A stretch of 64,000 nt of DNA from Tateyamaria omphalii (lineage in GTDB: Bacteria; Pseudomonadota; Alphaproteobacteria; Rhodobacterales; Rhodobacteraceae), in contig NZ_JAHVHT010000002.1 in assembly GCF_019802125.1 (NCBI RefSeq), positions 124,001 to 188,000 of the forward strand. Reading direction: 5' to 3'. The stretch's first letter is position 1, and the number at the start of each line of letters is the position of its first letter. Position numbers and translations under genes: made by a program. Shown piece after piece: positions 54,425-64,000 of this stretch. The notes below the pieces were generated by a model that was given only the letters and a program-made list of their open reading frames with translations, searched no databases and had not been told where the DNA came from.

Positions 54425-54555
54425 CTATAAGAAAATCGAAAGCGCGCCCTGCATCCCACATCGTCAACCCGTCGCGCGAAAGGATGTAACACCTTTCCCG
54501 ACAAGTGGGTCGATCGGCGGTAGCTAGGCGACGCAACACGCGCTATCCCTGATCC

Positions 54556-55479
54556 ATGTTGCCCATCCTTTTGAAGACCCTACCCTTTTTTGCGTTGATC
54601 GGCCTTGGCTACTGGGCAGGCCGCACCCGCTTCTTCACCGAGGAGGCGACGGCCTATCTGACCAAGTTCGTTTTCTATTTCGCCCTGTCCGCGATGATCT
54701 TCCGCTTTGCCGCGAACCTGGAGCTGGCACAGGTCTGGGATGGCCGGTTGGTGGCCGCCTACCTATGGGGCACCGCGTTCGTCTATGGCATCGCGACCAT
54801 GGTCGGCTTTCTGCGCGGGCTCGACGTGCAGACAAACGCGGTCGAGGCGCAATGCGCCGTGATCGGCAATGCCGGATTTCTGGGCTTGCCCATGCTTGCC
54901 CTGCTCTTCGGCCCCGAAGCCATCGGCCCGGTGATGCTGGTGCTCGCCACGGACCTCATCGTCTTTTCCAGCCTGATCGTCATCCTGATTACTGTGGGCC
55001 GCGATGGGCGGATGTCACCCGCAATCATCAAGACCATCGGCATCGGCCTGATCAAGAACCCGATGATCGTGGCCATGGCGCTGGGGCTTTTGTGGTCCGG
55101 CCTGCAAATCCCGATCCCTGATCCGATGAACGACTTCCTGACGATCCTTGGCGGGGCCGCCACTCCAGGCGCGCTCTTTGCCATCGGCGCATCGCTGGCC
55201 TCAAAATCCGCCGAACGGATCCAGATCGCGGGCTGGCTCAGCTTCTGCAAGCTGGTCCTGCACCCGGCCTTTGTCGCCTTTTCGGCGATCTACCTCTTTA
55301 GCGTCGAACCGTTCGGCGCCGCGATGATCATCGCCTGTGCCGCCATGCCGGTGGCGGGCAACATCTACATGCTGGCGCAGCACTACGGTGTCGCGCCACA
55401 ACGGGTCTCTGCCGCGATCCTCGTCTCGACCACCCTCAGCATTGCTACTCTCACTGCCGTCATTGCCTGGGTGAGCTGA
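54556..55479 (+). CDS. AEC-family transporter
   Basis: A 307-residue membrane protein of the auxin-efflux-carrier (AEC) family with about ten helices. Conserved features: GLGYWAGRTRFFTEEATAYLTKFVFYFALSA, VIGNAGFLGLPMLALLFG, IKNPMIVAMALGLL and the half-helix-breaking GGAATPGALFAIG. It may export organic acids, auxin-like compounds or malonate; the substrate is open. A divergent TetR gene lies next to it. A variant repeat begins just after the stop. Confidence 0.88.
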   Translation: MLPILLKTLPFFALIGLGYWAGRTRFFTEEATAYLTKFVFYFALSAMIFRFAANLELAQVWDGRLVAAYLWGTAFVYGIATMVGFLRGLDVQTNAVEAQCAVIGNAGFLGLPMLALLFGPEAIGPVMLVLATDLIVFSSLIVILITVGRDGRMSPAIIKTIGIGLIKNPMIVAMALGLLWSGLQIPIPDPMNDFLTILGGAATPGALFAIGASLASKSAERIQIAGWLSFCKLVLHPAFVAFSAIYLFSVEPFGAAMIIACAAMPVAGNIYMLAQHYGVAPQRVSAAILVSTTLSIATLTAVIAWVS

Positions 55480-55579
55480 TCCTTCTTCATTTCGCCAAAT
55501 AAACCGCCGCCGGAGGCTCCCGAAACTTGCCGCACGCGCCAACGCCCGGTAGCGATGGGGAAACGAAAGGAACATGCCC

Positions 55580-56410
55580 ATGGATACTGTCTCTGAAAAC
55601 GCCTGCTTTGGCGGCACCCAAGGGGTCTATACCCACGCCTCTATCGCTTGTTCCTGCGACATGACCTTTGGTCTGTTCCTGCCAGCCGAGGCCAAAGACG
55701 GCCCGGTGCCCCTGCTCTGGTACCTTTCGGGCCTAACCTGCACCCACGAAAACGCCATGACCAAGGCAGGCGCACAGGCGTGGGCCGCCGAACACGGTAT
55801 CGCACTGTGCTTCCCCGACACCTCCCCACGCGGCGATGAGGTGGCGGATGATGATGGCTATGATCTGGGGAAAGGCGCCGGATTTTACGTGAACGCCACC
55901 GAAGAGCCGTGGGCATCGCACTACCGCATGTGGGACTATGTGATGGACGAGTTGCCCGTGCTGCTTGAACGGAACTTCAGCCTCGACATGGACCGCCAGT
56001 CGATCACGGGGCACTCCATGGGCGGGCACGGCGCGCTGACCATGGCGATGTCCCCGCGGGGACAGTTCCGGTCGGTGTCGGCTTTTTCACCGATCACCAA
56101 TCCCACGGCGAGCGACTGGGGGCGCAAGCAGCTATCTGCATATTTGGGGAACAATGAAGACATCTGGTCGCCCCATGATGCGACCCTGTGCATGCGGGAT
56201 CGCGGTTTTGACGGCCCGATGCTGATCGACACGGGCACCAACGACCAGTTCATCGACCTGCTGAAACCCGAGGCGCTTGCCGAAGCCGCTGCAGCCCGCC
56301 GCCAGCAAATCCAGTTCCGGATGCAGCCGGGATACGACCACTCCTACTTCTTCGTTTCGACCTTCATGGAAGACCACGTGGCCTTTCACGCCGAACATCT
56401 GTGGGCATGA
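55580..56410 (+). CDS. fghA: S-formylglutathione hydrolase
   Basis: A 276-residue serine hydrolase of the formaldehyde oxidation route; it releases formate and glutathione from S-formylglutathione. Conserved segments: [28 protein letters not shown], the nucleophile elbow [20 protein letters not shown] (catalytic Asp) and PGYDHSYFF (catalytic His). The ATG at 55580 is preferred since AAAGGA lies eight bases upstream; the first ATG is only two bases from it. It overlaps the DUF188 gene (ATGA). A formaldehyde dehydrogenase is not nearby. Confidence 0.95.
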   Translation: MDTVSENACFGGTQGVYTHASIACSCDMTFGLFLPAEAKDGPVPLLWYLSGLTCTHENAMTKAGAQAWAAEHGIALCFPDTSPRGDEVADDDGYDLGKGAGFYVNATEEPWASHYRMWDYVMDELPVLLERNFSLDMDRQSITGHSMGGHGALTMAMSPRGQFRSVSAFSPITNPTASDWGRKQLSAYLGNNEDIWSPHDATLCMRDRGFDGPMLIDTGTNDQFIDLLKPEALAEAAAARRQQIQFRMQPGYDHSYFFVSTFMEDHVAFHAEHLWA

Positions 56411-56856
56411 CAACGCTTTACATCGACGCCGATGCCTGCCCCGTCAAAGCCGAAGCGGAACGGGTTGCCACACGGCACAAGGTACAAATGAAAGTCGTGT
56501 CGAACGGGGGACTACGACCGTCACAAAACCCATTGATAGAGACTGTTATCGTGCCCGAAGGGCCCGACATTGCCGACATGTGGATTGCCGATCGCGCGGG
56601 CCCGGGCGATGTGGTTGTGACGGGTGACATCCCGCTGGCCGCCAAATGCGTCGAGGCCGGGGCGCGGGTGCTGAAGCACAATGGCGAGGCGCTCACGCAG
56701 GCCAATATCGGCAATGTCCTTGCCACCCGCGATCTCATGGCGGATCTGCGCGCGGCGGATCCTTTCCGCCAAGGCGGCGGCAAAGGCTTTACCAAGGCTG
56801 ACAGATCGCGTTTTCTGGACGCACTGGAACGAGAACTGAGAGCAGCAAAAAGATGA
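56407..56856 (+). CDS. YaiI/YqxD-family (DUF188) protein
   Basis: A 149-residue protein ([20 protein letters not shown]) of the DUF188 family. The conserved DADACPVK motif and [32 protein letters not shown] segments suggest a PIN-like nuclease fold with acidic residues, though no activity is established. It is coupled at both ends (ATGA overlaps) to fghA and the HAD gene. Confidence 0.88.
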   Translation: MTTLYIDADACPVKAEAERVATRHKVQMKVVSNGGLRPSQNPLIETVIVPEGPDIADMWIADRAGPGDVVVTGDIPLAAKCVEAGARVLKHNGEALTQANIGNVLATRDLMADLRAADPFRQGGGKGFTKADRSRFLDALERELRAAKR

Positions 56857-57473
56857 GTATTCAGGCCGTCGTGTTCGACATCGGCAATGTGCTGATTGAG
56901 TGGAATCCCGAGCGTTTCTACGACAAGGAAGTCGGCGAAGAGCGGCGGCGCAAACTGTTCAAGGAAGTCGATCTGGAAGGCATGAACCTCGAGGTTGACC
57001 GCGGCGCACCCTTCGCCAGATCGGTCCATGATCTGGCGGCCAAACATCCCGAATGGGTGACGGAAATCCGCATGTGGCATGACCGCTGGATCGACATGGC
57101 TTCGCCCCAGATCGACCATTCCGTCCGCATCATGGGCGCCTTGCAGGCCAAGGGCATCCCCGTCTTCAGCCTGACGAATTTCGGCATCGACACCTATGAC
57201 CGCGCAGCCAGGGACTACCCCTTCATGCATCAGTTTGATCGCGACTTCATCTCGGGCCACATGAAGGTCATCAAACCCGACCCGACCATCTACGAAATGC
57301 TGGAAGACGCCAGCGGCCTGCGCGGCGAAAGCCTGATTTTCACCGATGACCGCAGCGAGAATATCGCGGCAGCACAGATGCGCGGCTGGCGTACGCATCG
57401 TTTCAAGGGCCCAGAAGGGTGGGCCAAGCGCCTTGTGACCGAAGGGTTGCTGACAGAAAGCGAGGCGGCGTGA
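56853..57473 (+). CDS. HAD-family hydrolase
   Basis: A 206-residue haloacid-dehalogenase-like protein with [10 protein letters not shown] (nucleophile Asp at 9; the second Asp is replaced by Gly as in YihX-like proteins), FSLTNFG (motif 2 Thr), [11 protein letters not shown] (motif 3 Lys) and [10 protein letters not shown] (motif 4 acids). Probably a sugar-phosphate or nucleotide phosphatase; the substrate is unknown. It overlaps the DUF188 stop and the next start, so it lies in one operon. Confidence 0.88.
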   Translation: MSIQAVVFDIGNVLIEWNPERFYDKEVGEERRRKLFKEVDLEGMNLEVDRGAPFARSVHDLAAKHPEWVTEIRMWHDRWIDMASPQIDHSVRIMGALQAKGIPVFSLTNFGIDTYDRAARDYPFMHQFDRDFISGHMKVIKPDPTIYEMLEDASGLRGESLIFTDDRSENIAAAQMRGWRTHRFKGPEGWAKRLVTEGLLTESEAA

Positions 57474-58384
57474 CCTCCGTCCCCTATATCCCCTTTGCCG
57501 AGGGTGAGGCTGTGCTGGACTGGATCGGCCTGACCGACGCATTGGCGGCTGGCCACGCGCTGCCCAAGGCAGAGATTGGTGATACATTCCTGTACCGCGA
57601 TCCGGACACGCTGCTCAGCCGGGCGGCATGGATCGATGGGATTGGCATGGCGGTGAAAACGGCCACAGTCTTTCCCGGCAATCCGGGGCGCGGTGCGCCG
57701 ATGATCAATGGTGGCGTAAACCTCTATTCCGACGGCGATGGCACCTTGCAGGCCATCATCGACTTTCACCTGGTGACCAAATGGAAGACGGCAGGCGACA
57801 GCTTGCTCGCCGCGCGCAAGCTGGCGCGTCCGGACAGCCGCAACATCCTGATCGTGGGCGCGGGCACCGTGGGCCGCGCGCTGCACGATGCCTATTCCGC
57901 GATCTTCCCCGACGCCCATTTTCAGGTCTGGAACCGCACCCGCGCCAATGCCTTGGCCATGGCGGCAGAGCGCCCCATGCTGACGGTCGCGAACGATCTG
58001 GAACAGGCCGTGCGCAGCGTCGACATCATCACCAGCGCCACCATGTCGACCGAGCCGCTGATCCAAGGTGACTGGCTGCAACCCGGCCAACATATCGACC
58101 TGATCGGCGCCTACCGCCCCGACATGCGAGAGGTGGACGATTCGGCCCTGCTGAAATCGCGCGTTTTCGTTGACAGTTTCGACACCACTGTGGGGCATAT
58201 AGGAGAGGTAAAGATCCCTCTGGAGGCTGGCACAATCACCCGCGATCACCTGCTCGCAGACTATTACGATCTGGACGCCTTTGCCCGCGACCCGGACGAC
58301 ATCACCCTGTTCAAGAACGGCGGTGGCGCGCATCTGGACCTGATGACCAGCCGCTACATCCTGGATCGGTGGACCGCCACTTGA
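57470..58384 (+). CDS. Ornithine cyclodeaminase/mu-crystallin family protein
   Basis: A 304-residue NAD(P)-binding enzyme: GGRGAPMING-like substrate segment, the dinucleotide loop ILIVGAGTVGRAL, SATMSTEPLI, LIGAYRPDMREVD and the C-terminal FKNGGGAHLDLMTSRYIL. Relatives act on ornithine, lysine, alanine or as ketimine reductases; its own substrate is not evident. The GTG start overlaps the HAD stop (GTGA). Its stop and the hydrolase start share one base (TGATG). Confidence 0.88.
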   Translation: MTSVPYIPFAEGEAVLDWIGLTDALAAGHALPKAEIGDTFLYRDPDTLLSRAAWIDGIGMAVKTATVFPGNPGRGAPMINGGVNLYSDGDGTLQAIIDFHLVTKWKTAGDSLLAARKLARPDSRNILIVGAGTVGRALHDAYSAIFPDAHFQVWNRTRANALAMAAERPMLTVANDLEQAVRSVDIITSATMSTEPLIQGDWLQPGQHIDLIGAYRPDMREVDDSALLKSRVFVDSFDTTVGHIGEVKIPLEAGTITRDHLLADYYDLDAFARDPDDITLFKNGGGAHLDLMTSRYILDRWTAT

Positions 58385-59295
58385 TGTGGGCGATCCTGAT
58401 CGTTCTGGGCATCGTCGCGATCCCCCTCACGATCGAACTGACGCGCAAGGGCGTGACCGAAGCGGACCGGGCCAAGGCGCCGGGCCAGTTCGCCTTGCTG
58501 TCTCAGGGCACTACGCATTTCGAATGGCTTGGGCCGGAGCGTGGACCGGTGGCGGTTTGCATACATGGGCTCACCACGCCCTCCTTTGTCTGGTACGGGA
58601 CGGCCAAGGGGCTTGCGCTGCTTGGGTTTCGTGTCCTGATCTATGACCTTTATGGGCGCGGATATTCTGACCGGGTGCAGGCCAGCCAAACGGCAGACTT
58701 CTTCGATCAGCAACTGACGGATTTGCTGGCCCATGAACAGGTCACGGAACCGGTGACCGTTTTGGGCTACTCCATGGGCGGCGCCATCGCCACGCACTTC
58801 ACCGCACGTCGACCGCAGGCTGTCACGCAACTCATCCTTCTGGCACCAGCGGGGATGTTCAAACTGGCGAGCGGGAAGCTCGCACTGTCGCGCGATCTGC
58901 CGGTGATCGGTGACTGGTTGTTCCTTGCGACCTACCCGTGGATCTTGCGCCGGGGTATCTCGGCAGAGGCGGGCGCGCCATCATCAGTGGACGGTATCCA
59001 CGACCTGCAACATGCGGAGACAGCGCGGCGTGGCTTCTTTCCCGCTGTGTTGTCCAGCCTGCGCGGCCTGCTGCGCGACACCTGCGAAGAACAGCACAAG
59101 GCCATTGCGGCGGCCGGTGTCCCAGTGCTTGCCGTTTGGGGCGCGCAGGACGACGTCATACCGCTGCCGTGTCAGGATACCTTGGCCTCATGGAACCCGT
59201 CGGCGCGACAAGCCGTCATCGCTGATGCTGGACACGGCTTACCCTACAGCCACACCGAAGCCGTTCTGGAGGCGATCCGCGCCTCGCGCAGTTAG
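58384..59295 (+). CDS. Alpha/beta hydrolase
   Basis: A 303-residue protein with an N-terminal hydrophobic segment (MWAILIVLGIVAIPLTIEL) that may anchor it, followed by an alpha/beta hydrolase core: CIHGLTTPSFVW, the nucleophile elbow VLGYSMGGAIA, PVLAVWGAQDDVIP (Asp) and ADAGHGLPYSH (His). It could be an esterase or lipase. It is last in a coupled rightward operon from fghA. It ends tail to tail with the MFS gene, overlapping by 4 bp. Confidence 0.88.
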   Translation: MWAILIVLGIVAIPLTIELTRKGVTEADRAKAPGQFALLSQGTTHFEWLGPERGPVAVCIHGLTTPSFVWYGTAKGLALLGFRVLIYDLYGRGYSDRVQASQTADFFDQQLTDLLAHEQVTEPVTVLGYSMGGAIATHFTARRPQAVTQLILLAPAGMFKLASGKLALSRDLPVIGDWLFLATYPWILRRGISAEAGAPSSVDGIHDLQHAETARRGFFPAVLSSLRGLLRDTCEEQHKAIAAAGVPVLAVWGAQDDVIPLPCQDTLASWNPSARQAVIADAGHGLPYSHTEAVLEAIRASRS

Positions 59296-60533
59296 GCAGC
59301 GGCTGGTTGAGCCAGTGGCCGTTCGCGGATGGGGAGGTGCACGATGGCACTGAACGCTCCCACTGCGACACCAATCCACCACACCTGTTCGTAAGACCCG
59401 TAAAGATCGTACATCCGGCCACCCAGCCAAACCCCGAGGAAGGAGCCGAGTTGGTGGCTGAAAAACACGATGCCATACAACGTGCCCATGTAGCGCAGCC
59501 CGTAAATATGCGCGACCAGCCCGCTGGTCAGCGGCACCGTGGCAAGCCAAAGCGACCCCATGGCAATGGAGAACACGATCACTGTCATCGGCGTCATGGG
59601 GAAAATGATGAACAGCGCGGCCACCAACGTGCGGGCCGTGTAGATGCCCGCCAGCAGGTATTTTTTTGAAAATCGCTTGCCCGCCCAACCCGCAGCGAGC
59701 GTGCCCGCGATATTGGCCAGCCCAATCAGCGAAATTGCCCACGCCCCCAGCGCAGAGGTCGTGGTGATGCCAATGTTGTGCAACATGCTGCCCGGCAGGA
59801 TGGGGCCGCACACCTCTGTCACGAAGGCGGGAAAGTGCGCCGTGACAAAGGCCAATTGATAACCACAGGAAAAGAAGCCAAGGAAGATCAGGGTATAGGA
59901 CGGATCCTTGAACGCCTTGATCAGAATGGCGCCCATGCTTTCCTCAAGCTCGGCCTTCGACGCCATGGCAGGCGCGCGCATCAACGGCAGGCACAGGATC
60001 AGGGCCAGGATGGCCGTAGCAAAGATCACGAAGACGCTTTGCCAGGTCATCATTGTCAGCATCCATTCGGCCATCGGCGCGCCAAAGACCTGACCCGCGG
60101 ACCCCGCGGCTGTGGCAATGGCAAGGCTCATCGACCGGTTTTCGTCGCTCGATGCACGGCCCACGACCGCCAGGATCACGCCAAAGCCTGTGCCCGCCAC
60201 ACCAAAGCCCACCAACCAAGCGTAGAGCTGGTGTTCCAGCGGGGTGGTCGACCACGCCGACAGGACCATGCCCGCCGCATAGGTCAGCGCGCCCATGATG
60301 ATCGCCTTGCGGTCCCCGATCTTCTCCGCAATCGCGCCAAAGATCGGCTGCCCGATCCCCCAGGCCAGGTTCTGGATCGCTATGGCGAGCGAAAACTCGG
60401 TGCGCAGCCAGCCGAACTCCTCCGCAATGGGAATCTGGAACACGCCAAAGGAGGCACGCACGGCGAAGCTGACCATGATGATCACGCAGCCCACGATCAG
60501 GACAGGTGTGAAAAGCGGGGTGCGGGTGGTCAT
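59292..60533 (-). CDS. MFS transporter (OFA-like)
   Basis: A 413-residue carrier of about twelve helices, starting MTTRTPLFTPVLIVGCV. Typical elements are VRASFGVFQIPIAEEFGWLR and GIGQPIFGAIAEKIGDRKAI (motif A region). The fold and opening resemble the monocarboxylate/oxalate-formate antiporter branch; the substrate is unknown. The ATG at 60533 is chosen over an upstream frame of 85 non-conserved residues. Divergent from zapE. Confidence 0.88.
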   Translation of the reverse strand: MTTRTPLFTPVLIVGCVIIMVSFAVRASFGVFQIPIAEEFGWLRTEFSLAIAIQNLAWGIGQPIFGAIAEKIGDRKAIIMGALTYAAGMVLSAWSTTPLEHQLYAWLVGFGVAGTGFGVILAVVGRASSDENRSMSLAIATAAGSAGQVFGAPMAEWMLTMMTWQSVFVIFATAILALILCLPLMRAPAMASKAELEESMGAILIKAFKDPSYTLIFLGFFSCGYQLAFVTAHFPAFVTEVCGPILPGSMLHNIGITTTSALGAWAISLIGLANIAGTLAAGWAGKRFSKKYLLAGIYTARTLVAALFIIFPMTPMTVIVFSIAMGSLWLATVPLTSGLVAHIYGLRYMGTLYGIVFFSHQLGSFLGVWLGGRMYDLYGSYEQVWWIGVAVGAFSAIVHLPIRERPLAQPAAA

Positions 60534-60670
60534 GGCGATACTCTCAAGGCTGCCCGGCGACTGTATGGACGTGCGCGGCTGCGTCAAATCAGGAATTCTT
60601 GGTGTCACATCACCATTCCTGAACTGAGGGCGCTTTCCATGGACGGGTGCGCGCGCTACGACAGACGGCA

Positions 60671-61726
60671 ATGAGTGATTTGCTGACAGAATACCAAGCG
60701 CTTGTGGACAAGGGCGAATTGCAGCCCGACCCGGCGCAACTGGCCGTGCTGCCCGAATTCGAACGCATCCGCGCAGCACTGGTGGCACCGGTCAAGAAAG
60801 GCCTCTTTCGCAAAGCCCCGGAGCCACCGAAGGGGCTGTACCTCTGGGGCGGTGTCGGTCGCGGAAAGTCGATGTTGATGGACTTTTTTGCATCGCGAGT
60901 GGATGTGCCTGCACGTCGTGTCCACTTCCACGCCTTCATGCAGGAAATCCATGCGGCCATCCACGCCGCCCGCCAACGCGGCGTTGACGATGCGATTGCG
61001 CCCGTGGCCGCCGATGTCGCCGCCTCGGTCCGGCTGCTCGCCTTTGACGAAATGCAGATCACCGACATCACAGACGCCATGATCGTCGGGCGGCTGTTCG
61101 AGGCGCTGTTTGCCGCCGGGGTCGTGGTGGTGACCACATCCAACCGCGTGCCGGATGACCTGTACAAAGACGGGTTGAACCGGCAGCTGTTCGTGCCGTT
61201 CATCGACCTGCTCAAGGACAAGATGGTGGTGTGGGAACTCGTCTCTCCCACCGACTACAGACAGGACCGGCTGTCGGGCAGCCCCGTCTACTTCTCACCG
61301 CTTGGCGCCACCGCGCGGGCTGAGATGGATGCAATCTGGGCCGATCTATCAGGCGGGCAGGCCGAACCGCTCGACCTGACGATCAAGGGGCGCACCGTGA
61401 CGATCCCGCAGTTTCGCAACGGGATCGGACGCAGCAGCTTTTTTGATCTGTGTTCCAAACCGCTGGGACCGGGCGATTACCTCGCCATCGCCGACGCCTG
61501 CAAGGTGCTGATGATCGACGACATCCCGTGCCTCGGCCGCAGCAACTTCAACGAGGCCAAGCGCTTCGTCACCCTGATCGACGCGCTGTATGAGGCGCAT
61601 GTGCGGCTTATCTGCTCGGCCGCCGACACGCCGGAAATGCTGTATCTTGAGGGTGAAGGCACGTTCGAGTTCGAGCGCACCGCCTCGCGCCTGCGCGAAA
61701 TGCAAAGCGCGGACTGGGCGGCCTAA
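60671..61726 (+). CDS. zapE: AFG1/ZapE-family ATPase
   Basis: A 351-residue AAA-like ATPase that in other bacteria acts with the Z-ring under stress and in mitochondria (AFG1) in respiratory-chain quality control. Walker A is GGVGRGKS, Walker B LLAFDEMQ, with sensor regions VTTSNRVPDDLY and LICSAADTPEMLY. Length fits. ATG giving MSDLLTEYQ, first in a short frame; no strong ribosome-binding site. It meets the next gene tail to tail. Confidence 0.92.
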   Translation: MSDLLTEYQALVDKGELQPDPAQLAVLPEFERIRAALVAPVKKGLFRKAPEPPKGLYLWGGVGRGKSMLMDFFASRVDVPARRVHFHAFMQEIHAAIHAARQRGVDDAIAPVAADVAASVRLLAFDEMQITDITDAMIVGRLFEALFAAGVVVVTTSNRVPDDLYKDGLNRQLFVPFIDLLKDKMVVWELVSPTDYRQDRLSGSPVYFSPLGATARAEMDAIWADLSGGQAEPLDLTIKGRTVTIPQFRNGIGRSSFFDLCSKPLGPGDYLAIADACKVLMIDDIPCLGRSNFNEAKRFVTLIDALYEAHVRLICSAADTPEMLYLEGEGTFEFERTASRLREMQSADWAA

Positions 61727-62298
61727 CCCTGTGACTGACGCACCAGGGCCACCAGCAAGGCTTCGGTGTCCAGTCGTCCTGCGGCCGTCGTGAGCTTGCG
61801 CGGTACGGTAAATTCGTTGCGCGCCGCCGCGGTGTTTAGCAATGCGTCGATGTAAGCATTCGACTGCCCTTCGGTCAGGGCCTGCACCAGCAGGGCTTGC
61901 AGCCGGTCGCCTTGCTGCGGCGTGTATCCGAACCCAATCAGGACCGCTGATGTCAGGCTGCGCAGGTCCGTGTGCCGGGCATCTGTATCTGTCAGGCGAA
62001 TGGGTTGGCGCAACTGTCGGCTGACCGCTTCGGACGCCGATACTGCCTGCAGATCAAGCAGCGACGCATCGGCGCGCGTCACTTCGGGGGCGGAAGCGAC
62101 CACATCATCCGCCAAGGGAACGGTGGCAAACTCCTGTGCAGGCTCTGTCGCGTCGCTTGGCTGTAGAAGGATCAGGACAATGGTGACCATCAGAAAAGCG
62201 GCGGCTATGACCAGCATTTTCATGTTGGACGATGCGTATTCCTCTGCATCATCCGTGACCTGGGACGGCAATTCGCCCGCATTCTTTCGCCTGAACAT
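61723..62298 (-). CDS. Single-pass membrane hypothetical protein
   Basis: A 191-residue protein with an N-terminal cytosolic stretch (MFRRKNAGELPSQ), one membrane helix (about 25-46, MLVIAAAFLMVTIVLILL), and an external, Ala- and Asp-rich part with helices (LRSLTSAVLIGFGYTPQQGDRLQALLVQAL). I do not recognise a family. The ATG at 62298 has GGGGA about eight bases upstream. Likely membrane-attached and facing the periplasm. Confidence 0.65.
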   Translation of the reverse strand: MFRRKNAGELPSQVTDDAEEYASSNMKMLVIAAAFLMVTIVLILLQPSDATEPAQEFATVPLADDVVASAPEVTRADASLLDLQAVSASEAVSRQLRQPIRLTDTDARHTDLRSLTSAVLIGFGYTPQQGDRLQALLVQALTEGQSNAYIDALLNTAAARNEFTVPRKLTTAAGRLDTEALLVALVRQSQG

Positions 62299-62437
62299 AC
62301 TGCTTCCCCAAAAGCAAACCCGTCGTGGTTGTTCCACGTTAGGGTGAAAAACTGGGCTAGATGTAGCAAATTCGGCACCGAATGGTCAACATAATGCGGG
62401 TTCGCCCAAATATTGAGACATCGGCAACAGCGGCAGA

Positions 62438-63709
62438 TCAGCCGTTTTCGCGCAGGATCGCACCAGCCAGATACAGCGATCCGCAGATCAGAACACGCGC
62501 TTGATGCTCATTTGCGATGATCGCCTGCAGTGCGGCTGCTGCGTCCTCTGCCTCGTGCGCCACCATCCCGACATCGCGCGCCGCTTGCGCCGTTTCAGCG
62601 GCGGGCAATGTGTTCTTCTCGCCGGGGATCGACAGCGCGGTCAGGCTGTCCACATGCGGCGCGAGCGGGCGCAGGTAGCCCCGCGCATCCTTGGTGTTCA
62701 GCATACCGCAGATCAGGTGCGTGGGACGTTTGGGCAGGCCCTGCAAGACAGCGGCGAGGGCTTCGCCAGCCGCCGGGTTGTGCCCGCCATCCAACCACAG
62801 CTCGGCCTCGCCCGCCTGTTCGACCAGCGGCCCGGTACGCAGCCTTTGCATCCGCGCCGGCCATTGCGCTTGGGTCACAGCAGCCTCGCACGCCGTCGCA
62901 TCGCACCCCAGATGGCGCAGCGCGGCCAGCGCCATCCCTGCATTCTGGATCTGGTGATCCCCCGGCAGGACAGGACGCGGCAGGTCCAACAGACCGACCT
63001 CATCCTGATAGATCATGCCATCGCGTTCCGGTGCTGCGTGCCAATGCTGACCATAGGCAAGCACCGGCGCGCCCAGCCGCATGGCCTGTGCCTCGATCAC
63101 GTCGAGCCCGTCATCCTCTTGCGGGCCCACGATCACGGGCACCCGCCGCTTGATGATCCCGGCCTTTTCGCCCGCGATCTTGGGCAGCGTGTCGCCCAGA
63201 AAAGCCTCGTGATCCATGGACACGGGCGTGATGATCGTGAGCGCGGGTTGGTCGATTACATTGGTTGCATCCAATCGACCGCCTAAACCCACTTCAAGCA
63301 GCGTGTAGTCCGCAGGCGTTCGGGCAAAGGCAAGGATCGCGGCGCAGGTCGTGATCTCGAAGTAAGTGATGTCCGCGCCGCCATTGGCCTCGTAGCATTC
63401 ATCAAGATAAGCGGTCAGATCCGGTTCAGAGATCAACTCCCCCGCCAGCCGGATCCGCTCGTGAAACCGCGCCAGGTGGGGCGACGTGTAGGCATGGACA
63501 CGATGCCCCGCCGCTTCCAGACCAGCGCGAATCATGGCTTGGGTCGATCCCTTGCCGTTCGTACCGGCGATGTGGATCACCGGCGGCAAGTCGTTCTGCG
63601 GATTGCCCAGCGCATCAAGCAAACGCCACACACGATCCAGCGTCAGATCAATGATCTTGGGGTGCAGCGCCATCATCCGTTCCAGGATGGCGTCGGAACC
63701 GGTGCTCAT
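62438..63709 (-). CDS. folC: Dihydrofolate/folylpolyglutamate synthase
   Basis: A 423-residue Mur-ligase-like enzyme that adds glutamate to dihydropteroate and folate. P-loop [14 protein letters not shown], then [46 protein letters not shown], and the C-terminal [13 protein letters not shown] and [14 protein letters not shown]. All standard for FolC. The ATG start overlaps the accD stop (ATGA), the usual accD-folC order. Confidence 0.95.
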   Translation of the reverse strand: MSTGSDAILERMMALHPKIIDLTLDRVWRLLDALGNPQNDLPPVIHIAGTNGKGSTQAMIRAGLEAAGHRVHAYTSPHLARFHERIRLAGELISEPDLTAYLDECYEANGGADITYFEITTCAAILAFARTPADYTLLEVGLGGRLDATNVIDQPALTIITPVSMDHEAFLGDTLPKIAGEKAGIIKRRVPVIVGPQEDDGLDVIEAQAMRLGAPVLAYGQHWHAAPERDGMIYQDEVGLLDLPRPVLPGDHQIQNAGMALAALRHLGCDATACEAAVTQAQWPARMQRLRTGPLVEQAGEAELWLDGGHNPAAGEALAAVLQGLPKRPTHLICGMLNTKDARGYLRPLAPHVDSLTALSIPGEKNTLPAAETAQAARDVGMVAHEAEDAAAALQAIIANEHQARVLICGSLYLAGAILRENG

Positions 63710-64000
63710 TCCTTGGCGGCGTCCTCGGTCGCAACCTCCTCAACCGGGAGGGGCGCAGGGGCGGGCAGATCACCTTTGACGGCAGGTGGCTCGCCCATCA
63801 GCATCCGGGTGATCGTGATCAACTCGTCCCGCATCTCGGTCCGCTTCGTCACGCGGTCAAGCATACCGTGATCCAGCAGGTACTCGGCCCGCTGGAAGCC
63901 TTCGGGCAACTTCTCGCGAATGGTCTGTTCGATCACGCGCGGACCGGCAAAGCAGATCAGGGCGTTGGGCTCTGCAATATGCACATCGCCCAGCATGGCA
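63706..64000 (-). CDS. accD: Acetyl-CoA carboxylase carboxyltransferase beta subunit (3' part)
   Basis: The leftward gene enters from the right edge, so only the C-terminal part (about 97 residues) is present. The segment [22 protein letters not shown] and [19 protein letters not shown] is the end of the AccD carboxyltransferase domain. A variable Pro- and Glu-rich tail ([19 protein letters not shown]) completes it. The enzyme makes malonyl-CoA for fatty acid synthesis. Truncated by the window only. Confidence 0.95.
   Translation of the reverse strand, partial: AMLGDVHIAEPNALICFAGPRVIEQTIREKLPEGFQRAEYLLDHGMLDRVTKRTEMRDELITITRMLMGEPPAVKGDLPAPAPLPVEEVATEDAAKE

Overview
The window looks like a stretch of chromosome from an alphaproteobacterium of the Rhodobacteraceae (roseobacter group). 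The support is a GC-rich base composition, a Rhodobacter-type porin, a CcrM-type GANTC methyltransferase, a CenR-like response regulator, family-typical small proteins (DUF2794, DUF4170, DUF3576, DUF2125), and an alphaproteobacterial SOS box (GTTC-N7-GTTC) in front of imuB. No rRNA, tRNA, CRISPR array, prophage or insertion sequence was recognised. Most genes are densely packed, and many are joined by ATGA, GTGA or TTGA overlaps.

Layout. 0-1.3 kb: acetyltransferase and exonuclease III (xth). 1.6-7.5 kb: an envelope polysaccharide locus with an outer-membrane barrel protein, a processive BcsA-like glycosyltransferase, a BcsB-like periplasmic partner and an SQD1/SqdB-type UDP-sulfoquinovose synthase. 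8-11 kb: response regulator, ribA, L,D-transpeptidase and a PLP-homeostasis protein. 11.2-17.1 kb: porin, then DUF3576 lipoprotein, leuS, lptE and holA. 17.2-22.8 kb: redox and metabolic genes (GFA, GST, flavoprotein, MscS channel, HNH protein, enoyl-CoA hydratase, SDR). 22.9-29.2 kb: DUF2125, pmbA, an inositol-phosphatase family gene, DUF4170, a divergent Kdo-transferase-like gene and lpxK. 29.3-36.1 kb: DsbA-like protein, DUF721, mutY, alkB, a membrane adenylate cyclase, ccrM and rnhB. 36.3-44.1 kb: small envelope proteins, a membrane-anchored winged-helix candidate, HpcH aldolase, DUF3095, an MFS carrier, asd and DUF4139. 44.1-46.5 kb: an operon of carbonic anhydrase, SbtA and an SbtB-like PII protein, with a possible small RNA beside it. 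46.7-51.6 kb: M17 aminopeptidase, NlpC/P60 hydrolase, DUF2794, YunG, bioY and DUF1284. 52-54.4 kb: an imuB without imuA or dnaE2 beside it, and a TetR regulator. 54.6-64 kb: AEC transporter, fghA, DUF188, HAD, ornithine-cyclodeaminase-like gene, hydrolase, MFS carrier, zapE, folC and the 3' end of accD.

The best candidate for an undescribed system is the 1.6-7.5 kb locus. It couples a UDP-sulfoquinovose synthase to a cellulose-synthase-like pair, which suggests an anionic, sulfonated exopolysaccharide. That reading is inferred from gene content and order. Second-tier observations are the SbtA/SbtB/carbonic anhydrase operon, the Kdo-transferase-like protein that lacks the expected catalytic glutamate, clusters of GANTC sites at ccrM and imuB, a candidate structured RNA next to sbtB, and a 38-bp identical repeat in two convergent gene gaps.
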